64,000 bases of DNA from an uncultured Enterorhabdus sp. (GCA_947649205.1 CANSQM010000002.1:1-64000); one strand, 5' to 3'. Positions 25,548 to 34,050 are shown, counted from the first letter of the stretch. Translations and numbers: made by a program. Notes: generated by a model from the letters alone, not told the origin.

Positions 25548-25607
25548 CTGAAAAGTCCCTGAAGCAGGGCGGTCCTTTCAGCTTGCTTTCAGCCACGGCG
25601 TTACAAT
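25548..25607. promoter_or_regulatory. paired 11-bp-spaced half-sites in a divergent promoter region
   Basis: CTGAA starts at 25548 and 25559, and the opposite-facing CTTTCAG starts at 25575 and 25586. Each pair has the 11-bp direct-repeat spacing that OmpR-type response regulators bind. A TACAAT box at 25602-25607 would be the -10 of the response-regulator gene. The layout predicts that this regulator controls both itself and the VTC operon. Confidence 0.6.
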
Positions 25608-25650
25608 GGAGACCGCGGCAAAACGGCCCGGCCTAAGGAGAAGGAGCCCC

Positions 25651-26331
25651 ATGCACATACTGGTGGTGGAAGACGACGTGCGCCTCGCCGAGGCGCTGGC
25701 CCGCATCCTGGAGGACAACGGCTACACCGTGGACGCGGTCCACGACGGCCAGGCCGGCATCGACTACGGCGCGACGGGCATCTACGACGTCATCATCCTG
25801 GACGTCATGCTGCCGAAGGCCGACGGCTTCACCGTGGCCCAGCACCTGCGGCGCGCCCACGTGAGCACGCCCATCCTGCTGCTCACGGCCCGCGATGCCA
25901 CGGCCGACAAGATCGCCGGGCTCGATTCGGGCGCCGACGACTACATGACCAAGCCCTTCTCCCCGGCCGAGCTCATGGCCCATTTGCGGGCCCTCACCCG
26001 CCGCCAGGGCGACGTGGTCTTCGAGACCCTGACCGCGGGCGACCTCACCCTGAACCTGGAGAGCCTCGATCTCGGCTGCGGAGAAGCCGCCGTGCGCCTG
26101 AGCCAGAAGGAATTCGCCATCGCCCGCATTTTGCTGGGCTCGCCCGGGGCGGTCATCTCGAAGGAGGCGCTCATCACCCGGGCCTGGGGACCCGATTCCA
26201 GCGCCAGCGACAACAATGTGGAAGCCTACATCTCCTTTTTGCGGAAGAAGATCGCCCACGTGGGATCGACAGCCAAGATCGAGACCATCCGCAGCGTCGG
26301 CTATCGCTTCGCCGAGGGCGGCGCCTCGTGA
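25651..26331 (+). CDS. OmpR-family response regulator
   Basis: 226-aa cytosolic regulator. The receiver domain (residues 1-115) has the acidic pair E7-D8-D9, phospho-acceptor D51 in VIILDVMLPKADG, and the conserved Lys in TKPF near residue 101. A winged-helix DNA-binding domain follows (LSQKEFAIARILL through NNVEAYISFLRKKI to SVGYRF). The start at 25651 follows AAGGAGAAGGAGCCCC. It overlaps the kinase gene by 4 bases (GTGA), forming a two-gene operon divergent from the VTC / DUF4956 / lipoprotein genes. It probably regulates them through the half-sites at 25548-25592. Confidence 0.93.
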   Translation: MHILVVEDDVRLAEALARILEDNGYTVDAVHDGQAGIDYGATGIYDVIILDVMLPKADGFTVAQHLRRAHVSTPILLLTARDATADKIAGLDSGADDYMTKPFSPAELMAHLRALTRRQGDVVFETLTAGDLTLNLESLDLGCGEAAVRLSQKEFAIARILLGSPGAVISKEALITRAWGPDSSASDNNVEAYISFLRKKIAHVGSTAKIETIRSVGYRFAEGGAS

Positions 26332-27764
26332 GCGATGGCACTTCCACAACGGCAGCGAAGGGGGCGAAAAGGGCAAATGCGCTGGCCGGAATGGGCCCGG
26401 CACTGGGCGCTCACGCCAGGGCGGCCGGCCCTGGCGGTGCGACGACCCCGCCTTTGCTGCGCGGCCTGCGGGCGAAGTTCATCGCCTTGAACATGGGTCT
26501 GGCCGCCCTGGTGCTGGCCGGCTCCTTCACGGCCATCTGCTACATGGACTACCGCAGCGACGTGGACGAGACCTACCGCACCCTCGCCCAGGCCCTGAGC
26601 CCCGCGGGCCGCCGGGCCCAACTGGTTCCCGACCGCCACCCCCTCACGCCCCCCGACGAGAACGGGCCCGCGGACGAGGGCACCTTCACGCCCCCGGAGA
26701 TCGGCGGCGAGCCCCAGGGGGCGCCGGACAGCCCCGTGCCCACGGCCGTGTACCATTGGGAGGACGGCCTTATCCAGCCGCTGTTGGAACAGTCGAGCGC
26801 CGCCGTACCCGAGGCAGTGCTGCCCGAAGCGATGCAAGCCGCTCTCATGGCACCGGGCACCCACGGCTACCTAGAGGAGCAGCGCCTGTTCTTCTCGAAG
26901 CGGGAAGCGGGGCCCGGATGGCTCGTGGCCTTTGCCGGCGGCGGGGCGGCGAGCGCCTGGCAGGGGCTCGCCTGGGGACTCGCGGGCATCGGCGTGATGG
27001 CCCTTGGGCTGTTGTTCCTGCTCAACCTGCGATTCTCTCGCTGGGCCCTCGGACCGGTGCAGCGGGCCTGGAACCAGCAGCAGCAATTCATTGCCGATGC
27101 GTCCCACGAGCTGAAGACGCCCCTCACGGTGATCCTCGCGAACAATGCCATCCTGCGGCGGCGGGGCGGCGATACCGTGGCCAGCCAGATGCAATGGGTG
27201 GAAAGCACCCAGGTGGAGGCCGAGCGCATGCAGGCCCTCGTAGCCGATATGCTCGATCTGGCCCGCCCCGCCACCGAAGAGGCCACGGGCGACGAGGCCC
27301 CGCTGGTGAATCTCAGCCGCCTCGTGGAAGGGGAAGCGCTCTCCTTCGAGGCCGTGGCCTTCGAGCGCGCCATCACCTGGGAGTGCACCGTGGCCGCGGG
27401 CATCTCGGTGCGCGGAAACAGCGCGCGCCTCGAGCGGCTCGTGGCCGTGCTGCTGGACAACGCCTGCAAGTACACCGAGCCCGGGGGCACCGTGGCCATC
27501 GGCCTCGGCATCGAACCGGGCGAGGCCGTGCTCGCTGTGCGCAACAGCGGCGAGCCCATCCCGCCGGAGGACCTGCCGCACCTGTTCGACCGCTTCTACC
27601 GAGCCGATAAGGCCCGCACCCACGGCGCGGCCGGACCGGCCGACGGCTACGGCCTCGGGCTCGCCATCGCCCAAGACATCGCCCGGGCCCATCGCGGCAC
27701 CCTCGCCGCCGCGAGCGCCGCCGAAGCGGGCACCACCTTCACCCTGCGCCTCCCCTTGGCCTAG
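26328..27764 (+). CDS. membrane sensor histidine kinase
   Basis: 478-aa kinase starting with GTG at 26328, overlapping the regulator stop. Hydrophobic segments near residues 55-75 and 215-240 flank an extracytoplasmic sensor of about 140 residues, rich in Pro and Gly. The phospho-acceptor His is in FIADASHELKTPLTVI near residue 259. The ATP-binding domain shows the N box VLLDNACKY, then DLPHLFDRFYRADKA and the G boxes near YGLGLAIAQDI. The kinase-regulator pair probably senses an envelope signal and drives the divergent polyphosphate-related operon. The first 45 residues are low-complexity Ala/Gly, so a later start is possible. Confidence 0.9.
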   Translation: MSDGTSTTAAKGAKRANALAGMGPALGAHARAAGPGGATTPPLLRGLRAKFIALNMGLAALVLAGSFTAICYMDYRSDVDETYRTLAQALSPAGRRAQLVPDRHPLTPPDENGPADEGTFTPPEIGGEPQGAPDSPVPTAVYHWEDGLIQPLLEQSSAAVPEAVLPEAMQAALMAPGTHGYLEEQRLFFSKREAGPGWLVAFAGGGAASAWQGLAWGLAGIGVMALGLLFLLNLRFSRWALGPVQRAWNQQQQFIADASHELKTPLTVILANNAILRRRGGDTVASQMQWVESTQVEAERMQALVADMLDLARPATEEATGDEAPLVNLSRLVEGEALSFEAVAFERAITWECTVAAGISVRGNSARLERLVAVLLDNACKYTEPGGTVAIGLGIEPGEAVLAVRNSGEPIPPEDLPHLFDRFYRADKARTHGAAGPADGYGLGLAIAQDIARAHRGTLAAASAAEAGTTFTLRLPLA

Positions 27765-27854
27765 GCTTGCGCCCCGGTTCCTCCCCTCCCCATCTTCCCC
27801 AACTGCCTGCCGCCCATGCAGCCCGGTTCCCACGCGCCCCGTGGCCGCCATGCA

Positions 27855-27904
27855 AAAAGCCCCCGAGCCATGAAGAGGATAGAGGCTCGGGGGCGGGGTA
27901 GGAC
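27855..27904. repeat. 50-bp direct repeat, copy 1, containing a terminator hairpin
   Basis: Identical over all 50 bases to 29397-29446. It contains GCCCCCGAGCC and GGCTCGGGGGC arms around a 14-base loop. Read on the minus strand the stem is followed by TTTT, so it is an intrinsic terminator in that direction. It directly precedes iteron array B. Confidence 0.92.
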
Positions 27905-27908
27905 AACT

Positions 27909-28000
27909 GCCAAATGACCGATGTTAACTCGTCCAAATTGACGATATTAAATCTGCCAAATGACCGATGTTATTATTGCCAAATGACCGAAATTATCGTA
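27909..28000. repeat. iteron array B: four 23-bp direct repeats before an ATPase gene
   Basis: Units start at 27909, 27932, 27955 and 27978, an exact 23-bp period. Units 1, 3 and 4 carry GCCAAATGACCGA; unit 2 is TCCAAATTGACGA. The consensus is GCCAAATGACCGATGTTA plus five variable bases. The array is strongly AT-rich and ends 26 bases before the ATPase start, overlapping any promoter. Its reverse complement contains CGG-TCA-TTTGGCA, resembling the CGGAAC-TTTTGGCA of array A. Confidence 0.9.
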
Positions 28001-28026
28001 AACTTCCTGATTATTAGGAGGTTCCC

Positions 28027-29316
28027 ATGCTTGAATACTATCCTCGCGTTGCTGACTCCCTCCTCGATTTCAAGCTGCAATCGAGCGGAGCCGTGCTCAT
28101 CCGAGGGCCCAAATGGTGCGGTAAGTCGACGACTGCCGAGCAGAGGGCCCGAAGCTCCGTCTTCATGCAAGATCGCCAAACAAGTGCCCAGAACAGAGAG
28201 CTTGCCAAAAACGCTCCCTCCCTCCTGCTGGCCGGCCCCACCCCTCGGCTCATCGATGAATGGCAAGTGATTCCCTTCATTTGGGATCAAATTCGCTTCG
28301 AGGTGGATCAGCGCGACGAGAACGGACAGTTCATACTCACTGGCTCAGCCACACCGCTCTCCGATCCGGAAGGCGACGAACCTCATCCCTACGAGCACAG
28401 CGGCATAGGACGCATAAACCCCCTGACTATGAGAACCATGTCGCTATTCGAATCTCGCGACGGCAACGGCAGCGTTTCCCTAGCGGACCTGTTCCGCGAA
28501 AACGGAGCGATAGCCGCCCAATGCGACCTGACACTGGAAGACTACGCCTATCTCACCTGTCGCGGCGGGTGGCCCCGCGCCCTCGATCTGGATCGAGAGG
28601 TCGCCCTCGAACAGGCCTTTGTGTTCTACGATGGCCTCGTTCACGAGGATATCAACCGAATCTTTCGGCGAACAAAGAACCCCGAGCGCATCAAGCGCTT
28701 CATGCGCTCCTACTCCCGTGCCGTCGCCACTGAGACCTCGCTGGCCGAAATCCGCAAGGACATGGCAGCCAACGACGAGGCGACGCTGAGTGACGAGACC
28801 ATCTCGCTCTACATCTCTGCGTTGGAAAAATTGTTCGTCATCGAGAATCTTCCCGCGTGGAATCCGAATCTGCGGTCGAAAACCGCCGTGCGAACATCGG
28901 CGACGAAGCATTTCGTCGACCCATCCATTGCCTGCGCCGCCCTCGGTCTTGGACCCCGCGATCTCATCAACGACCTCGCGACCTTCGGACTGCTCTTCGA
29001 ATCCCTCTGCGTGCGAGACCTGCGCGTCTACGCCGAGAGCCTCAACGGTCAGATATACCATTACCGCGACAAAAGGGGCCGCGAGGCCGATGCGGTCATC
29101 CACCTGAGAGACGGAAGCTGGGCGCCGGTCGAAGTAAAGCTGGCCAGCCAAGAGCACATTGAGGAGGCAGCGCAGAACCTACTCCGTTTCGCTGCCGATA
29201 TTGACACCGACAGGATGAAGCCCCCGAGCTTCCTCGCAGTCGTCACCGCCACCGGCTATGCCTATCGTCGCTCCGACAGCGTCTACGTCATCCCCCTCGG
29301 CTGCTTGCGCCCGTAA
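28027..29316 (+). CDS. AAA-family ATPase with C-terminal DUF4143 (copy B)
   Basis: 429-aa relative of copies A and C but clearly divergent. Walker A is GPKWCGKST at about residues 28-36, the Walker B region is PRLIDEWQVIPFIWDQI near residue 78, and a sensor-like ILTGSATPL lies near residue 102. The C-terminal DUF4143 part ends with a nuclease-like core, READAVIHLRDG then APVEVKLAS, near residues 350-375. The start at 28027 follows TAGGAGGTTCCC. The gene and its array are bracketed by identical 50-bp repeats, and its lower GC content than the neighbours suggests acquisition. Function unknown. Confidence 0.9.
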   Translation: MLEYYPRVADSLLDFKLQSSGAVLIRGPKWCGKSTTAEQRARSSVFMQDRQTSAQNRELAKNAPSLLLAGPTPRLIDEWQVIPFIWDQIRFEVDQRDENGQFILTGSATPLSDPEGDEPHPYEHSGIGRINPLTMRTMSLFESRDGNGSVSLADLFRENGAIAAQCDLTLEDYAYLTCRGGWPRALDLDREVALEQAFVFYDGLVHEDINRIFRRTKNPERIKRFMRSYSRAVATETSLAEIRKDMAANDEATLSDETISLYISALEKLFVIENLPAWNPNLRSKTAVRTSATKHFVDPSIACAALGLGPRDLINDLATFGLLFESLCVRDLRVYAESLNGQIYHYRDKRGREADAVIHLRDGSWAPVEVKLASQEHIEEAAQNLLRFAADIDTDRMKPPSFLAVVTATGYAYRRSDSVYVIPLGCLRP

Positions 29317-29396
29317 GAACCCATCCATGGATTTTAGACGATGAGAAGAAGATCGCGCCATTATATACTTCGCTCGCCCATCAGGGCAGGTGAAAC

Positions 29397-29446
29397 AAAA
29401 GCCCCCGAGCCATGAAGAGGATAGAGGCTCGGGGGCGGGGTAGGAC
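29397..29446 (-). terminator. 50-bp direct repeat, copy 2: intrinsic terminator of operon 2
   Basis: Identical to 27855-27904. On the minus strand it lies 36 bases after the stop of the poly-Fe-S gene, with an 11-bp GC stem followed by TTTT, so it is the natural end of that transcript. It is probably the ancestral copy, the other having arisen when the ATPase module arrived. Confidence 0.85.
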
Positions 29447-29481
29447 GGCTGCCGAAAAGTTGCAGGGAGAGTGGCGGCCGT

Positions 29482-30861
29482 CTACCTCTCGAAAATGTCG
29501 CCGTTGAAATCGAGGCGGAAGGTGTCGAGAATCTGATGGGGGTTGTCGCTGAGGCTGACGGGGCGGGGCGTCATGGCGTAGCGATGGGCATCGCCATCCA
29601 CGAGGCCGGCCGTGCGCACCTCGTCGAGAACCGTGATGGCATCGGCGGGGCAAATGTCCGCACAGCTGCCGCACTTCACGCAGTCGGCGGGGCGATGGAC
29701 GACCCCGAGCGCGCCATCGGCCTCGTCGAACTTCTCGATAGCGCCAGTGGGGCAGAACGTGGCGCACATACGGCAGGAAACGCACTTCGTGCCGTCGATA
29801 ACCACGGTGCCCCACAGGCGGCACGCTATCGATGAAGTTGCTGGTTCGCCCAAGGCGGCCAGGGCATCGAGCAGGCGCTCGCGCCGATCGGGAACGAAAT
29901 GGGGCAGGGTGCCGTCCTTCATGACATGCAGGGAATGGGACGCGACCTTGCGGCTGTGACCCGAATTCCAGAAGAAGCGCAGACCCGGACCCACCGTGGT
30001 ATCGGCCGCCTCGGCCTCCGGGGATGAGAGGGATACCGGGCCGCGACCGGCCTCGCGGGGGCTGGCGGCGGAAGCGGGTTCGCTGGGGGCAGCCGAATCG
30101 CCGGCAGCCAGCTCGGCATCAGCCGCGATATCGCCGCCGGACTCGCCAGGGCCGTCGGCCGCAGCGCCCCCTTCGCACACCACCGGCGCGCAGGCGCGGC
30201 CGTCGGCGAAGAAGTCGTCGCGGGCCCGGGCCGCAGCAGCAGCCGTGACGCCCTCGGCCAGCAGAAACTGCGGCACCTCGTCGGTCACCCGCACGGTCAG
30301 GGAAGCGCCCCAGGCATCCAGCAGGGTCTGGGCCGTCTCAGCCACGAGCACGGCCGTCGCGGCTCCATGGCGCTGGGCGCACCGGTCGCACCGACCGCAG
30401 AGCACGGTAGCTTCCCGCACCCCGCGGGCCGCCAGCGTACACAGAAGCGACTCGTCCACGCGCCCAGCGCACACCACGGGAACCACGGCGGCGCTATCCA
30501 CAAGACCATCCAGCGCCTCCAGGGCCAGCCCGCAGCCCACAACTACCCGCCCGTCGCGCGCGGCATTCAGGCAGGCGCCGACCAACTCGGCATCACTCGG
30601 GTTCAGGGATTCCAAGGCGCAGGTGGGACACACCGTCGCGCAGGTACCGCAACCGACGCACTGGGCCGCATCGATCACCAGCTCGCCCTCTACCAGGGCA
30701 ATGCAGCCCGAGGTGCAGGCAGCGGCGCATTTCAGGCACTCCACATTGCGGTTGCGCACCTTAGCGCAGCGCTCGCGATGAACGCGAATGGCCGTGCTAT
30801 CCACGGCCGTAAAGGCGGCACCCACATGACGGTGGGCCGCCGCATCGATCTTCTCAACCAT
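29482..30861 (-). CDS. poly-[4Fe-4S] protein with MvhD-like centre
   Basis: 459-aa predicted cytosolic electron-transfer protein. The N-terminal ferredoxin unit (CLKCAAACTSGC, then CVGCGTCATVCPTCAL) is followed by a domain at about residues 105-165 resembling MvhD, the small [2Fe-2S] subunit of heterodisulfide-reductase-linked hydrogenases (VVCAGRVDESLL, then VLCGRCDRC). A variable Ala/Gly linker at about residues 225-290 leads to a second ferredoxin unit (CVSCRMCATFCPTGAI and CVKCGSCADICPADAI). The start follows GAAGAGGAGCAACT. It is last on the NapG-NapH side of operon 2, 181 bases beyond NapH. It could feed cytosolic electrons to the membrane module; this is inference. Confidence 0.8.
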   Translation of the reverse strand: MVEKIDAAAHRHVGAAFTAVDSTAIRVHRERCAKVRNRNVECLKCAAACTSGCIALVEGELVIDAAQCVGCGTCATVCPTCALESLNPSDAELVGACLNAARDGRVVVGCGLALEALDGLVDSAAVVPVVCAGRVDESLLCTLAARGVREATVLCGRCDRCAQRHGAATAVLVAETAQTLLDAWGASLTVRVTDEVPQFLLAEGVTAAAAARARDDFFADGRACAPVVCEGGAAADGPGESGGDIAADAELAAGDSAAPSEPASAASPREAGRGPVSLSSPEAEAADTTVGPGLRFFWNSGHSRKVASHSLHVMKDGTLPHFVPDRRERLLDALAALGEPATSSIACRLWGTVVIDGTKCVSCRMCATFCPTGAIEKFDEADGALGVVHRPADCVKCGSCADICPADAITVLDEVRTAGLVDGDAHRYAMTPRPVSLSDNPHQILDTFRLDFNGDIFER

Positions 30862-31042
30862 AGTTGCTCCTCTTCAAAGGCGGTCGAGCCTCTCCCAAAG
30901 CCCTTCCGCACCAACAACTAAAGCAATATCTCTTACGTCGGGCTCCGGCGGCCGCCCTCGCCGACCTCTGCTCGCCCTGCACTCTGCTCAAAATGATATC
31001 GCGCAGGCGGCCCGCGGCATCGGCGCGAGCCGCCCCAAGTTC

Positions 31043-32026
31043 CTAGTCCAGCTTCGGTTCCAAATCCTCCAGAGCCGGATCGGCCTCCACGACGGTGCCC
31101 TTCGCCTTCTTCCCCGCCAGCAGCGGCATGGTGATGGCACGCGTGGGGCAGGCATCCACGCAGGCGCGGCAGCGGGTGCAGTCGGCCATGGTGAGCTCGC
31201 CGAAATCGGGATGGCGCAGGTTGATGTCGAACTGGCACACCTCGGCGCACTTGCTGCACGAGGCGCCCTTGGCCGTCTCCAGGCACTTCTCGTCGTTGAT
31301 GGTCGGCACGAAGGTGCGCGAGAAGCGGCCCACCAGGTTCATGAGAGCCGACAGCGGGCAGAAGCGCGTGCACCACTTCCGCAGAAACACGATCTCGATG
31401 ATGAGCATGGCCGGGATGAGGACAATGCCGATGGTGGCATCGCCCGCCGAGAAGGCCCGCCACAGCACAAGCACCGTGGCGAAGGTGAGGCCCACGGGGC
31501 ACACGAGGCAGAACACCGGGAAGCCGAACACGGCCGTGGACAGAAGCGCGCCACCGAGCACCGCATGGCGGGAGTCCAGCTTACCGTGCTTGAGGGGCTG
31601 GCACTTGCCGCAGGCACCGCAGGCGTGGGCCGTCGATCCGTCCTTCGCCGGCTTCAGGCCGTCCAGCTCCTGCTGGGAAATGGCCTTGATCTCGGCATTC
31701 TTCTGCTCGGCCAGGGCCTTGCGCTTCTTAGGCGAGCGGAAGTAGTCGCGGATGCGGTAGATGAGGGTGGTGGGGCACAGCCACGCGCAGAAGGCGCGGC
31801 CCACGAGCAGCACGAGGGCCGCCATGATGACGAGCGAGATGACCGCCCGGGGAATCATGGTCTTCGTGGCGATCATGGTGCCGAGGGCGCCCAGGGGGCA
31901 CAGCGCCGCGATGGTGTCCCAGCCGAAGCCGGACAGGGTGCCGGTGCTCACGCCGGCCACCAGGCCGATGGTCATCACGCCGAACACCGCGGCGGCAATG
32001 AGGGTGCGGAGGTTCTTGGTCTTCAT
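31043..32026 (-). CDS. NapH-like membrane Fe-S quinol dehydrogenase (operon 2)
   Basis: 327-aa membrane protein with four main hydrophobic segments, the NapH motifs CAWLCPTTLIYRI near residue 79 and FCLVCPVGLTF near residue 175, and KWCTRFCPLSALM near residue 221. A two-cluster ferredoxin tail follows (CSKCAEVCQF, then CTRCRACVDACPTRAI). CGACGKC at about residue 138 matches the Cys insert of the operon 1 copy. It starts 13 bases after the NapG-like stop. The probable role is passing menaquinol electrons to its NapG-like partner and on to the operon 2 molybdoenzyme. Confidence 0.88.
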   Translation of the reverse strand: MKTKNLRTLIAAAVFGVMTIGLVAGVSTGTLSGFGWDTIAALCPLGALGTMIATKTMIPRAVISLVIMAALVLLVGRAFCAWLCPTTLIYRIRDYFRSPKKRKALAEQKNAEIKAISQQELDGLKPAKDGSTAHACGACGKCQPLKHGKLDSRHAVLGGALLSTAVFGFPVFCLVCPVGLTFATVLVLWRAFSAGDATIGIVLIPAMLIIEIVFLRKWCTRFCPLSALMNLVGRFSRTFVPTINDEKCLETAKGASCSKCAEVCQFDINLRHPDFGELTMADCTRCRACVDACPTRAITMPLLAGKKAKGTVVEADPALEDLEPKLD

Positions 32027-32039
32027 GGGTGCGTCCTCC

Positions 32040-32750
32040 CTACGCCTGGATGGGGCGAACCACGATGGCCCGCTCGCTGGACTTGATGGAACCCGACGAC
32101 AGCGACAGACACACGGCCTGGCACGCGCCGCAGCCGTTGCACCGGTCTTCGATGACGTAGGGAATGGGGTTCGCGCCGCCCTCGTCCTTCAGCTCGATGG
32201 CGCCGTACTTGCAGGCATCGTAGCAGTCGCGGCAGCCGGTGAGGCGGTAGGCCAGGCAGGTGCGCGGGTCAATTTCAGCCGTGCCGATGATGATGTCGCC
32301 CGTCTCGCCGGTCTCGGGGTTGCCCACGGTGTAGGAGGCCGGAAGCTCCAGGGCCTCGGTGGGGCACACGGCCACGCACATGGGGTTGCCGCCGTTCTCC
32401 TCGTAGCAGAAGTCGCAGTAGTTCCCCGTGTTGAAATCGAGCATGGGGCTGCGCATGCCGAGCAGGCCGTCCTCGATCTTCGCGGGCACGATCACCTTGC
32501 GCGGGCACGCCTCGTAGCAGCGCTCGCAGCGGATGCAGCCCGACACCAGATGCGCCTCGTCGGTGCCTCCAGGAGGCCGGTTCACCGGGTTGTGGCCCGC
32601 ATAGCGCAGGCCGCCCAGACCCAGCAGGGCCACCGTGGACCCCACGCCGATGAACAGTCCGCGGCGCGAGATGCCGCCGCGCTCGGTGCGCTTGGGCTCA
32701 GCGGCGCCGTCCCCGGGCACCGCCGTCGCTTCGTTCTTCTCCTCAGCCAT
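32040..32750 (-). CDS. NapG-like Tat-exported ferredoxin (operon 2)
   Basis: 236-aa exported ferredoxin. The twin-arginine motif ISRRGLFIG at about residues 27-35 precedes a short hydrophobic stretch, and four cysteine groups follow: CIRCERCYEACP, CDFCYEENGGNPMCVAVCP, CLAYRLTGCRDCYDAC and CNGCGACQAVC. The start at 32750 follows GAGGAGAAGCC. The anchor gene upstream ends in its own terminator, and a palindromic element lies between, so this gene probably begins a separate transcript with its NapH partner and the poly-Fe-S protein. Confidence 0.88.
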   Translation of the reverse strand: MAEEKNEATAVPGDGAAEPKRTERGGISRRGLFIGVGSTVALLGLGGLRYAGHNPVNRPPGGTDEAHLVSGCIRCERCYEACPRKVIVPAKIEDGLLGMRSPMLDFNTGNYCDFCYEENGGNPMCVAVCPTEALELPASYTVGNPETGETGDIIIGTAEIDPRTCLAYRLTGCRDCYDACKYGAIELKDEGGANPIPYVIEDRCNGCGACQAVCLSLSSGSIKSSERAIVVRPIQA

Positions 32751-32774
32751 GGCTTCTCCTCTTCACTCTCGCTC

Positions 32775-32933
32775 AAATGGCTTCAAAATCGAGGTTGTGC
32801 CACCGCCCCAGGCCGCCGCCGGGGCAATTCCCCGCGCCAAGTGCTCATTTTCGCCGCTTTCGCTACCGAAACGGGCGCCGTGGCAGCAGTTGCGCCTCGA
32901 AAGCGTCGCGCAACCTCGATTTTCAAGCCATTT
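32775..32933. repeat. 159-bp inverted-repeat element
   Basis: The outer arms at 32775-32800 and 32908-32933 match at 24 of 26 positions (AAATGGCTTCAAAATCGAGG on the left). The inside is GC-rich with further self-pairing (GCCGCCGCCGGGG; CGCCGCTTTCGCTACCGAAA). It ends about 25 bases before the NapG start codon and has no reading frame. It resembles a miniature inverted-repeat element, different in sequence from the one at 23486. Confidence 0.75.
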
Positions 32934-33018
32934 CCGAAACTACATGACCCCTCCCCTGGGGAAGGCGCCGCCCGCGCGCCGCATTGCCCCTCGGGAAGGG
33001 GCCGCTATCAGGCGGGAA

Positions 33019-33078
33019 AGCGAGGCGGGCCGGTGCGTTGCCTGCGGGGCTTGTCCGGTAAGAAAAGCCCGCCTCGCT
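33019..33078. repeat. 12-bp-arm inverted repeat
   Basis: AGCGAGGCGGGC (33019-33030) pairs exactly with GCCCGCCTCGCT (33067-33078) across a 36-base loop, next to the operon terminator. It is probably an extra structural element of the intergenic region. Confidence 0.55.
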
Positions 33079-33090
33079 CAGGTTCCTCAA

Positions 33091-33122
33091 AGGGCGGCCC
33101 GTCGACCAGAACGGGCCGCCTC
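33091..33122 (-). terminator. terminator of the operon 2 A-B-C transcript
   Basis: GGCGGCCCGT (33093-33102) pairs with ACGGGCCGCC (33111-33120). It begins 10 bases past the anchor stop on the minus strand and is followed by CCTTTG, a short T-run. Confidence 0.65.
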
Positions 33123-33129
33123 CGTTACG

Positions 33130-34044
33130 CTAGTTCGCCCACTGGAACTGGATGAGGGCGTTCACGGCCACTTCGTAGAGCAGCACGCGCCACACGATGG
33201 TGCCGATGATGGCGCACGCGATGGCGATCACGGCGGCCACAAGCACCTTGTCGGCGGCGATCTTGCCGGTCATCGCCAGGAAGGAGACGATGGCCGGGGC
33301 CACGCACCCGATGACGATGGCGCCGAGCCAGAAGGCCACGGCATGCTCGCCGGTCATGATGGCGCCGGTCACGGCAGCCTCAGCGCCGCGCATGGGCACA
33401 TCGGGCAGGGTCGGGTCGAAGTAGTACTCCATGGTGGTGTAGGACTCGCCCATACCGGAAATGGCCACGGCGTAGATCACGGTCACGATGGCCACGCACA
33501 CGGTGCCGATGAAGGCCAGGGTGCTGGACAGCTTCACCGCGTCCTCAGCCTTGGTGGCGCCGGCGATGATCATGGCGGCCAGACCGCCGAGCATCACCGT
33601 GGCGGCCACGTAGTAGACCGGCAGCAGCATGGTGTCCCACACCGGGATGGCGGCCATGAGGTAGGAGTCGCCCGTCGCGAACGGCAGGGCCACGGACACC
33701 ACGATGGCCAGGATGGCGCACCACTTCGGGGCAATACCCTCCTCGGCGCGGCGCATCATGAGGAAGTACAGCACCACGGCGATACCGAAGATGATCACGA
33801 AGATCAGCTCAATGGTGATGCCGGAGGTGATGTGGCCGAAGCCGTTCAGCATGCGCAGGGGGTTCTCCAGGTGGAAGAACACCGCCAGGCCGCCCACGGC
33901 CAAAGCCACGATGGCGCTCGCGCAGGAGGCCAGCTGCATGGCCTTGCCCTTGCCCGCCAGGGTCAGGACGCCCTGGACGAGGAAGATGCCGGAGGCCAGG
34001 CAGTTAAAGAACGTGAAGAGAATCAAGGGCCATTGGATTTCCAT
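33130..34044 (-). CDS. DmsC-like membrane anchor (operon 2)
   Basis: 304-aa membrane protein with about eight hydrophobic segments, starting MEIQWPLILFTFFNCLASG. It shares VGGLAVFFHLENPLRMLNGF and GHITSGITIELI with the operon 3 anchor, making these two closer to each other than to operon 1. It binds menaquinol and holds the A-B dimer at the membrane by analogy with DmsC. It starts 6 bases after the B stop. Confidence 0.88.
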   Translation of the reverse strand: MEIQWPLILFTFFNCLASGIFLVQGVLTLAGKGKAMQLASCASAIVALAVGGLAVFFHLENPLRMLNGFGHITSGITIELIFVIIFGIAVVLYFLMMRRAEEGIAPKWCAILAIVVSVALPFATGDSYLMAAIPVWDTMLLPVYYVAATVMLGGLAAMIIAGATKAEDAVKLSSTLAFIGTVCVAIVTVIYAVAISGMGESYTTMEYYFDPTLPDVPMRGAEAAVTGAIMTGEHAVAFWLGAIVIGCVAPAIVSFLAMTGKIAADKVLVAAVIAIACAIIGTIVWRVLLYEVAVNALIQFQWAN

Positions 34045-34050
34045 CGGTTG

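Noticed and set aside
27855..29446. Insertion sequence carrying the ATPase gene
   Set aside because: No transposase and no terminal inverted repeats; the flanking 50-bp copies are direct repeats that contain a terminator. It is reported instead as a possible insertion footprint.
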